Shown here: one piece after another, positions 7,523-13,078 of the stretch | Numbering within the stretch: position 1 is the first letter of the stretch | Layout: every line of letters begins with the position of its first letter | Origin: JBHIFB01 sp046760905 | GTDB taxonomy: Bacteria > Gemmatimonadota > CAZMKB01 | Reading direction: 5' to 3' | Length of the DNA stretch: 13,078 nt | NCBI GenBank assembly: GCA_046760905.1 | Contig: JBHIFB010000091.1 | Span: 1-13,078 of the forward strand | Position numbers and translations under genes: made by a program | The notes under the pieces: generated by a model | What the model saw: the letters and a program-made list of their open reading frames with translations, nothing else | Told to the model about the DNA's origin: nothing | The model's database searches: none

Positions 7523-7854
7523 CTAAAGCCGATAGTTGTGATCCATGAGCTCAAGAAAGGTGAGGTGGCTCGCAGCATCCGCTTCCACATGCGTATCATC
7601 CACCGCCTTCTCTCTCCCCACAAGCACTCCCGCATCCTTGATCCCTTTCACTATCACCTCAAATATCTCACCAGCCCCCTCCTCTCCTATTCTAGAACGA
7701 AACACACTCATGCCCCTTGCTCAGGTAATCCATCGTATAAGGAGAAGCCCAGAAACCAGCGATAGTAGAGAAAAGGACCATGTCGTCCTCCCTCTTCTCT
7801 GCACATCTTGCACTTGGGATTACAACACACATTCCAGCAGCGCGTAACACTCAT
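7523..7854 (-). pseudogene. Decayed IS transposase, N-terminal remnant (IS1182/IS5-like)
   Basis: Two frame-shifted pieces on the minus strand read as one degraded protein. Piece 1 (7708-7854) ends with YYRWFLGFSLYDGLPE, resembling the 'YRWFLGLSLDDPVPDHS' region of IS1182/IS5-type transposases. Piece 2 (7523-7711) continues SVFRSRIGEEGAGEIFEVIV and ends in VDDTHVEADAAS, resembling the conserved segment carrying the first catalytic Asp ('VD-T-VEA-AS'). Piece 1 also carries CNPKCKMC followed by GGRHGPFLYYRW (residues 11-33), which resembles the zinc-binding DUF6788 domain found near transposases. A third frame (about 7390-7560) may hold further degraded sequence. No intact ORF, terminal inverted repeats or target duplication were identified. 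Family assignment is from memory of motifs, so moderate. Confidence 0.5.
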
Positions 7855-7978
7855 TGGTGCCATGGCACGTGTCACTGAGAGGAGCTTCTTCTCCAGGCAG
7901 ATATCTCAATCACCAGAAATCAACCTTGGTGGCTGCGGCCGCTCCGTGACTCGAATGAAGGAGACGAGGCGACTCCTG

Positions 7979-8008
7979 TTGACAAAACATCCCCATATGT
8001 GATATCAT
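7979..8008 (+). promoter_or_regulatory. Sigma70-type promoter of the secreted protease gene
   Basis: TTGACA at 7979-7984, an 18-base spacer, and TATCAT at 8003-8008. Transcription would begin near 8015, about 80 nt before the chosen ATG at 8097. Confidence 0.6.
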
Positions 8009-8096
8009 AAGCTTGAATATTAGCAGAAACGCTTGAAAAGTGAGTGGAAATCCGTTTTTCCTTAAACACGGTCCTCGAGACAGGGGAAGTTTAAAA

Positions 8097-10466
8097 ATGA
8101 TTAAAAATTCCATCATACCCTCATGTGTCATAACACTGATGCTTCTCTCAAAAGTCTGTATGGCGAGTCCGGCGACCTCAAAGACACAAGGCGCAATCGA
8201 TGATGCTGTGACGCTCGATCTTTTCGCGATGAGTTACTGCCCCTATACCCTCGTTGCGGAGAAGGAATTAATACCATTCGTGAAGGAGAATAAAGGCAGG
8301 GTTGAGCTCAGGATTCACTACATTGCAAGCAAGGAATCGGGGTATGAGGCTGAAAGAACCCACGGTGATCATCTCGAGGCAGCCGGTCAAAAAACGGCGA
8401 AGGCGGGATGCAACGGACGGGGAAGCGAATCTCATCTTGGGTTCAAGAGCCTTCACGGGAGAGTCGAAGTCGAGGAGAACATGAGGCAGCTTATTATCAG
8501 GGAACTCTATCCGGAAGCCTTTCTCGATTACCTGCTTTTGAGAGCAGACGGGATAGCCAGGGACTGGAGGGAAAGCGCATCGAAGCTCGGCATGGACACC
8601 TCCCTCATTTACGAGATGGTTCACGATGGTACTGGCGAGCTGCTTCTCGAGGAAAATATACATGCTTCACAGGAGCAGGATGTGAGTGCTTCCCCTACCC
8701 TCTTAGTAAACGGCGAGCTTTTCTCGGGGAGTATCACCTACTCGAATGTAGCGGTGAAGTTATTAAGGGCAGATCGTGGGAAGACAGATAAGCGCCCGGA
8801 AACCGGCGTGTCTGTCCATAGCGAAGAATCGCCCTCAGGCAGGATGGGAACGGCAAATCCGGCATCGATATACTGCATTGCCATGGGCTATGAGTATCGG
8901 ATAGCCGATGAGGAGGGACAAAAGGGCTTCTGTATGCTGCCTGACGGAGAGAGATGTGAGGAATGGACTTTTCTCCAGGGAAAATGCGGGCGGCAGTACT
9001 CCTACTGCGCCAGAAGAGGCTATGACATAGTGACACTTAACGACGGCAACGACCCATTCTCCAAAGAGTATGCGGTCTGCGTTTCAGAGGATGGTCGCAT
9101 AATCGGGTCCGTGACTGACCTGATGGGCTTGAGCTTGAAGGCGACGAAGGCGAGCACGGAGTCATCTATGATACCCGAGGAAGCAGGAGAGACTCCAGCA
9201 CCGATCACCGTCACACCGCCTTCCATAGACTGGAGAGACCACAACGGCCACAACTGGGTCACTCCCGTGAAGAACCAGGGCGGCTGTGGCTCCTGCTGGG
9301 CATTTGGAACAGTCGCCGCTGTTGAGGCAGTGGTGAAGATAAGATTGAATAATCCCGACCTTGATTTGGACCTTTCTGAGGAGTATTTAGTCTCTGATTG
9401 CCACGGCAATGTTTTACCGCAGAACTGCTGTGGCGGCTACCAATTCAGGGCACTACAATTCATTAAAAACCAGGGAATCCCCGATGAATCGTGTATGCCT
9501 TACGTGGATGGATGGGGATGCTCCTGCGGCGGTGGTACCTGCGACTGGAACTGTGAATACAGGGATGGAACGAATTGCAGTGATGTGACCTGTTCTGATA
9601 GATGCTCTGACTGGGAGGAGAGGCTGACAAGGATAGATGAAACAGGCCAAGTTACCGACATCAGCGGCATCAAGGAAGCTATAGCCAGTATCGGCCCTGT
9701 GGCGGCGGCGCTGGGTGTGGGTTCCGGATACGGCGCTTATTGGGATGGGGACATTTACCGGTGTACCAATGATAACGGCTCCAATCACGTGATATCCCTC
9801 GTCGGTTACGATGATGCGGGAGAATACTGGATTGGCAAAAACAGCTGGGGATCCGGATGGGGGGACGGCGGTTTCTTCAAGATAGGTTATGGGGAATGCA
9901 ACATAGAATCCTCGGTCAATTATGCGAACATAATCGCATGCGGCGACACGATTTACTCTTACACGACGTTGACCCACGATATATCAAATTGCGAAGGTGA
10001 TGCACTGGTCATCGGTTCTGACAACATCACCCTCAACTGCGATGGACGATCCATCAACGGTTCGGGGAACGGTTCCGGGATCCTTGTGGAGAACAGGGAA
10101 GCGGTATTCATCAAGAATTGTCTCGTGTCCGGCTTTGAAAGCGGCATTTCATTAATCAACAGCTACAGCAACAACATAAAGGGAAATGCACTGACGGCAA
10201 ACGGCCAATTCGGAATATACCTGGATGACTCGCAGTACAACACTATCTGGGATAACGAGTTCACAGACAACGCGGTGAATGCTTACGAAGAGGCCAGTGC
10301 GAACGGCAACGATTGGTCCAGCGGCAGGGAGGGCAACTACTGGTCTGACTTCGAAAACAATGCCGGTTACCCGAATACATACCATATAGCCGGTCCAGGC
10401 GACGGCATCGATAGCTGGCCGAACGACAAAACCTCCAAACGATTCAAGGAGCCCTTCAAACCCTGA
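8097..10466 (+). CDS. Secreted thioredoxin-like / DUF333 / papain-family protease / beta-helix fusion protein
   Basis: This is a 789-residue secreted protein. The start at ATG 8097 is chosen over GTG 8040 because AGGGGAAG (8082-8089) is well spaced and a Sec signal peptide begins at once (residues 1-23, ending VCMA). Residues about 37-230 are a thioredoxin/GILT-like fold with SYCPYT (Cys48), the second active-site Cys replaced by Thr, and a cis-Pro-like SASPTLLVNG. About 250-345 are two DUF333-type repeats (ANPASIYC... and YSYCARRGY...). About 375-605 form a C1A papain-like protease with all catalytic residues: Gln394 and Cys400 in NQGGCGSCWAF, His564 in NHVISLVGYD, and Asn582 in KNSWGSGWG. 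A seven-Cys insert lies at 475-503. About 606-789 is a NosD-like parallel beta-helix ending GNYWSDF...DGIDSWP. No I29-type inhibitory propeptide is recognisable; the N-terminal domains may take that role. It should act outside the cytoplasmic membrane. Substrates are unknown. Confidence 0.9.
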   Translation: MIKNSIIPSCVITLMLLSKVCMASPATSKTQGAIDDAVTLDLFAMSYCPYTLVAEKELIPFVKENKGRVELRIHYIASKESGYEAERTHGDHLEAAGQKTAKAGCNGRGSESHLGFKSLHGRVEVEENMRQLIIRELYPEAFLDYLLLRADGIARDWRESASKLGMDTSLIYEMVHDGTGELLLEENIHASQEQDVSASPTLLVNGELFSGSITYSNVAVKLLRADRGKTDKRPETGVSVHSEESPSGRMGTANPASIYCIAMGYEYRIADEEGQKGFCMLPDGERCEEWTFLQGKCGRQYSYCARRGYDIVTLNDGNDPFSKEYAVCVSEDGRIIGSVTDLMGLSLKATKASTESSMIPEEAGETPAPITVTPPSIDWRDHNGHNWVTPVKNQGGCGSCWAFGTVAAVEAVVKIRLNNPDLDLDLSEEYLVSDCHGNVLPQNCCGGYQFRALQFIKNQGIPDESCMPYVDGWGCSCGGGTCDWNCEYRDGTNCSDVTCSDRCSDWEERLTRIDETGQVTDISGIKEAIASIGPVAAALGVGSGYGAYWDGDIYRCTNDNGSNHVISLVGYDDAGEYWIGKNSWGSGWGDGGFFKIGYGECNIESSVNYANIIACGDTIYSYTTLTHDISNCEGDALVIGSDNITLNCDGRSINGSGNGSGILVENREAVFIKNCLVSGFESGISLINSYSNNIKGNALTANGQFGIYLDDSQYNTIWDNEFTDNAVNAYEEASANGNDWSSGREGNYWSDFENNAGYPNTYHIAGPGDGIDSWPNDKTSKRFKEPFKP

Positions 10467-10499
10467 CCAGGCTCTCCCGCAAAGTGTGAAAGCCTTGGT
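10466..10499 (+). terminator. Weak stem-loop after the protease gene
   Basis: ACCAGGCT (10466-10473) pairs with AGCCTTGGT (10491-10499), with one bulged base and a 17-base loop. Only TTC follows, so it is a poor intrinsic terminator and may merely attenuate transcription into the next gene. Confidence 0.2.
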
Positions 10500-10521
10500 T
10501 TCAAGTTGAAGTGTTCCGCCA

Positions 10522-11067
10522 ATGATGACAGTTAAGCGTAGGTCTCGTGTCATGGTTCGATCAGGAAGAAAGTTCGCATATTATAATAATCTTCCTGCTA
10601 GCCAGAGACGGATTTACGACAGGAGCGATGCGATAGAACATGTCCGGCTGCCACAGCCTGAGCATTTTTCCTCCATCACGGATGATCTTAGATCATCACT
10701 CGAAGGTGATGACCTTGCCCAAACCAAGCAATCAGCCGAACACCTGATCAGAGACCTCTGCCAGGCCTTTTGCGTACCGCCTATGAAAGTGCGGGTTCTC
10801 AGCCGCAGACCAACGAGGAACCGGGTTGAGATGCATGGTCTCTATGAAGCGGGAAAAGGGAAGGCAACCGTATTGACCGTCTGGATGCGCACAGCAAAGA
10901 GGAAACAGACAGTTGCCTTTCGAACTTTCCTTAGGACCATAGTCCATGAATTCATTCATCACCTTGATTTCACCTACTTCAACCTGAGAAATTCATTCCA
11001 CACGGAAGGTTTCTTCAAACGGGAATCCAGCCTGGTAAAACAGCTGCTTAACGATCAACGCAGATAG
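10522..11067 (+). CDS. Putative zinc metallopeptidase-like protein of unknown function (HEFIHH)
   Basis: This is a 181-residue cytoplasmic protein without signal peptide or membrane segments. The decisive motif is HEFIHHLDF at 142-150: His142, Glu143 and His146 form an HExxH zinc site, and His160 or Glu162 in FHTEGFFKRESSL is a candidate third ligand, as in SprT-like or other minimal zincins. The N-terminal half has GRKFAYYNNLPASQRRIYDR (15-34) and a helical stretch at about 55-83; VTVWMRTAKRK-like residues 118-128 precede the metal site. I recall similar uncharacterised proteins of about this size in several Deltaproteobacteria, but no named family can be assigned. The start is uncertain: ATG 10522, 10525 or 10552 (MVRSGRKFAYY), none with a strong Shine-Dalgarno. 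It follows the protease gene by 55 bases, so co-transcription is possible. Peptidase activity is inferred only from the motif. Confidence 0.82.
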   Translation: MMTVKRRSRVMVRSGRKFAYYNNLPASQRRIYDRSDAIEHVRLPQPEHFSSITDDLRSSLEGDDLAQTKQSAEHLIRDLCQAFCVPPMKVRVLSRRPTRNRVEMHGLYEAGKGKATVLTVWMRTAKRKQTVAFRTFLRTIVHEFIHHLDFTYFNLRNSFHTEGFFKRESSLVKQLLNDQRR

Positions 11068-11165
11068 GCCACGCCTTGCTTTTAGGAATCAAACATGCGG
11101 AAATCGCCCGGAGCCGGGACGCTCGCCTCAGGCGGTTCGATGCGTAAAGGAGCCGGCGTGTAGCT
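11068..11165. other. Convergent intergenic spacer
   Basis: 98 bases lie between the stops of two convergent genes. It is GC-rich with tiny palindromes (CCCGGAGCCGGG; CGCCTCAGGCG) but has no T-tract-bearing hairpin, so no intrinsic terminator can be called for either gene. Confidence 0.5.
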
Positions 11166-12734
11166 TTACCCGGATGGCAAAGTCGCAGGGGGTTCTTTGG
11201 GACTCCATTCAATGCGGTATACGACCATCTCGTCGTCAGCAAGGATTGTTCTGCGGGGGATTTTTACCCTGTAGACCTCAACTAGCGGGAGTTTACCGGT
11301 ATAGAGGTTGGGGTACCATACTGGAAAGATGGCGAGGTAGTGCGGTCGCTCTCTCTCAAGGAAAACCACGAATCCCTCCCCCTCACCATATTCTCGAGAA
11401 AGATCTCTCGCCTGCGCATTCACTATGCCCACCGTATCTAAGATTTTTCTCTCTGAGAAAAATGCTATGGCACCAATGTCGTGAGTGGCGACAATGGCCT
11501 CTTCCGGTGTGTTCAGCTTCAGCCACTTCCCCACCCGGACGTTCACACTTTCCACTTCATATATGTTCTCACCGTAGGACCTTGAACCTGTAATGAGCAA
11601 GAAGAGAGCCGACAGGGCTACCAGGAAAACGGTGACCCTTGAGGTTGCCTTTCCCGATCTTGAAAACGCATCTTCCATAGTACTCAGACCCACCGACGCG
11701 AGGCAGATCGCTGCGACCGAAAGATAAGCGACATGACGCCCCCAGTGATAACCGATCGGAATGTGAGGTGTGATGGCATCTTTCGATATCGGGATGCTCA
11801 CTAAAACGAGAATGAGGGTGATGCCCAGCCGGCGGTTTGCGCGGCCGATGTAAACTGAATAAGCACCGGCGATGGCCATCAAGGGCAGTAAAAAATTATC
11901 CCTCAGGAGGAACAAAAGGAGCCTCGAGAGTCCCGTGAAAGGGGCAGTAAATATCCTGGCGCCGATTGCGGTTACCGGATCACTCAGGGCATAAAAAGTC
12001 GAGGGTAATATGCTGCCAGAGCAGTATAGGTTGAACATGATATAAGGAATCATTGCGGCGAAATACCCGGCAAGCAGCGGTGATAGGCCGATCGAATCAG
12101 CCGATTTTCTTGTAGCTATTCTCGAAATAATCACAAGTGGAAGGACGAGCAAAAGCTCGGGCCTCACAGCTACAGAGGCTCCACAGAGGAATCCGGTTAC
12201 GATGCTGGACCACTTCGTTTCTTTAAAAGAGAAAACCATTGTCCAGGTGAATGCCGCTGACGAGAGCGTTACCTCCATTCCGCTCAAAGCTCCCCACATA
12301 AGCCTCGGTACGAGGCAGGATAGAATCCCGGCGAAAACGGCCCAGTACCGTGAAGCGCCCACAATCAAGGTAAGTCTAATCAAGCCGACTGCCGTCACAA
12401 ATAAAAATGCAAGACCCGTAGCCTTCATCCCCCAGAGGGTCGTATTTGTCTCCGTGCCACAGATCTTGTAGATTACGGAGACGATCAGCGTCCAGAGAGG
12501 GGCGGTCATCCCCCCGCCGCAGGAATCCCCTTCGAAGCTGAAATCATGGGAGGTGACAATATTGCGAGCGAATACGAGGTGGATCCATGAGTCATCCAGC
12601 GGGAAGCCGCCGCCGTCAGGTTCATGAACCAGGAAGAGAATGGCGGAGATCGAGATGGCGAGGAGAACCAGGAGATAGCCTCCGGTTCCTATACGAAGGC
12701 TTTTCTTAACATCGTCGGATACAGAGACGCTCAT
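11166..12734 (-). CDS. Polytopic GT-C-type membrane glycosyltransferase (family 39/PMT-like)
   Basis: This is a 522-residue membrane protein with about 10-12 helices, the first at about 20-36. After the first helix comes PLDDSWIHLVFARNI, whose acidic pair Asp47-Asp48 matches the catalytic 'DD' loop of GT-C polyprenyl-phosphate-sugar transferases; GGGMTAPLWTL and ALSGMEVTL are further family-like segments. From about 390 a soluble, extracytoplasmic C-terminal domain contains THDIGAIAFFSERKILDTVGIVN, a common signature of this transferase group. The role would be sugar transfer to lipid or protein on the outer face of the inner membrane; donor and acceptor are unknown. The longest reading frame begins at 12779, but a strong promoter (12744-12772) lies within those first codons. 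I therefore start at ATG 12734, almost at the predicted transcript start. The gene converges on the zinc-protein gene, leaving 98 bases between stops. Confidence 0.8.
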   Translation of the reverse strand: MSVSVSDDVKKSLRIGTGGYLLVLLAISISAILFLVHEPDGGGFPLDDSWIHLVFARNIVTSHDFSFEGDSCGGGMTAPLWTLIVSVIYKICGTETNTTLWGMKATGLAFLFVTAVGLIRLTLIVGASRYWAVFAGILSCLVPRLMWGALSGMEVTLSSAAFTWTMVFSFKETKWSSIVTGFLCGASVAVRPELLLVLPLVIISRIATRKSADSIGLSPLLAGYFAAMIPYIMFNLYCSGSILPSTFYALSDPVTAIGARIFTAPFTGLSRLLLFLLRDNFLLPLMAIAGAYSVYIGRANRRLGITLILVLVSIPISKDAITPHIPIGYHWGRHVAYLSVAAICLASVGLSTMEDAFSRSGKATSRVTVFLVALSALFLLITGSRSYGENIYEVESVNVRVGKWLKLNTPEEAIVATHDIGAIAFFSERKILDTVGIVNAQARDLSREYGEGEGFVVFLERERPHYLAIFPVWYPNLYTGKLPLVEVYRVKIPRRTILADDEMVVYRIEWSPKEPPATLPSG

Positions 12735-12743
12735 GTCAGCACG

Positions 12744-12772
12744 ATAATACAATCGGTGGATCCCGCTGTCAA
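12744..12772 (-). promoter_or_regulatory. Near-perfect sigma70 promoter of the GT-C gene
   Basis: Read on the minus strand: TTGACA (12772-12767), a 17-base spacer, and TATTAT (12749-12744). The transcript should begin about 12736-12738, two to four bases before ATG 12734, leaving no room for a Shine-Dalgarno. Confidence 0.7.
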
Positions 12773-12815
12773 CCGCCATGAAGTGGAGCGGATATGAAAT
12801 CCTCGCAGGTTTTCA

Positions 12816-12846
12816 CGAATAAAGCAATGATATTTCGGTTTATTCG
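12816..12846. repeat. Perfect 8-bp inverted repeat, candidate operator
   Basis: CGAATAAA (12816-12823) and TTTATTCG (12839-12846) form an exact inverted repeat with a 15-base gap. It lies about 45-75 bases upstream of the -35 of the minus-strand GT-C promoter, where activators often bind. Regulator unknown. Confidence 0.45.
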
Positions 12847-13078
12847 CTCATCCTCCCTTGTAGATCTCCTGCTCCCTTGTCTCTCAAGCAGTTTCGTTGA
12901 GTGATCTTTCACTCTCTTTCAAACGGCACGCTTTTTTCATACGCACTCTCCACGGTACTCTCTCGCCACGGCCACGCTTTTCTCATTAGTGCGTGCCAGG
13001 AGGGCAAGAACGTGGCACAGGCGGATTGTCTCCAAAAACCTGCCACTTCGGTCTATCGCCCCAGGCGTCCACGGAGTT
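12847..13078. other. Gene-free tail with short palindromes
   Basis: No convincing gene is seen on either strand. Visible structure: GAGTGA/TCACTC (12899-12914, 4-base loop) beside CTCAA...TTGAG (about 12883-12901), and two similar blocks, CGGCACGCTTTTTTCATACG (12924-12943) and an imperfect copy (about 12969-12993). A minus-strand frame open from the window edge ends after about 30 codons and is not recognisable. Confidence 0.35.

Noticed and set aside
7493..7847. Plus-strand frames of about 90-100 codons across the IS remnant
   Set aside because: They are the antisense of the transposase-like pieces, are Ser/Pro-rich without motifs, and have no Shine-Dalgarno.
8040..8096. GTG 8040 as the start of the protease fusion
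   Set aside because: It would put 19 polar residues before a clear signal peptide and lacks a Shine-Dalgarno; ATG 8097 has both.
12985..13078. Minus-strand open frame running in from the right edge, ending in a TAA near 12985
   Set aside because: About 30 codons with no recognisable motif; cannot be distinguished from non-coding sequence.

Overview
The window looks like a chromosomal segment of an anaerobic or facultative bacterium of the Desulfobacterota (former Deltaproteobacteria) type. This is inferred from gene content: a cytoplasmic-facing molybdopterin/Fe-S/NrfD respiratory complex, an ADP-forming acyl-CoA synthetase, a secreted thioredoxin-like/papain fusion, and a bacterial histone-fold protein. 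No rRNA, tRNA or CRISPR array was seen, and no taxonomic marker is present, so the assignment is tentative.

Region 1 (1-7000): a repeat-rich, gene-free stretch (1-300) is followed by a near-consensus promoter (310-338), a roughly 180-nt leader that can fold into two stem regions, and a tight three-gene operon. The operon encodes a large Mo/W-bis-MGD catalytic subunit without a Tat signal, an electron-transfer protein with 16 cysteines for four [4Fe-4S] clusters, and an 8-helix NrfD/PsrC-type membrane anchor. About 100 nt downstream is a fused ADP-forming acyl-CoA synthetase. A catalytic subunit that cannot be exported, beside an acyl-CoA synthetase, suggests a membrane-bound oxidoreductase acting in the cytoplasm on a CoA-linked or carboxylic substrate. 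Phenylacetyl-CoA:acceptor oxidoreductase (PadBCD) is the best-known precedent, but the substrate cannot be read from the sequence.

Region 2 (6990-7435): a small monocistronic gene with a near-consensus promoter, an excellent Shine-Dalgarno and its own terminator encodes a 66-residue protein that I read as a bacterial histone-fold protein of the HBb (Bdellovibrio Bd0055) type. A long 16-bp hairpin follows.

Region 3 (7435-8000): decayed remnants of an insertion sequence on the minus strand (frameshifted transposase N-terminal pieces), lying in front of the next promoter.

Region 4 (7979-11067): a promoter and Shine-Dalgarno drive a secreted 789-residue multidomain protein: signal peptide, thioredoxin/GILT-like domain, two DUF333-type repeats, papain-family cysteine protease, NosD-like beta-helix. 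A cytoplasmic HExxH protein of unknown role follows.

Region 5 (11166-13078): a minus-strand, convergent gene encodes a polytopic GT-C-type membrane glycosyltransferase. A perfect-spacing promoter lies inside the 5' end of the longest possible reading frame, so the mRNA is probably leaderless and starts at 12734. The last 300 bases hold inverted repeats but no recognisable gene.
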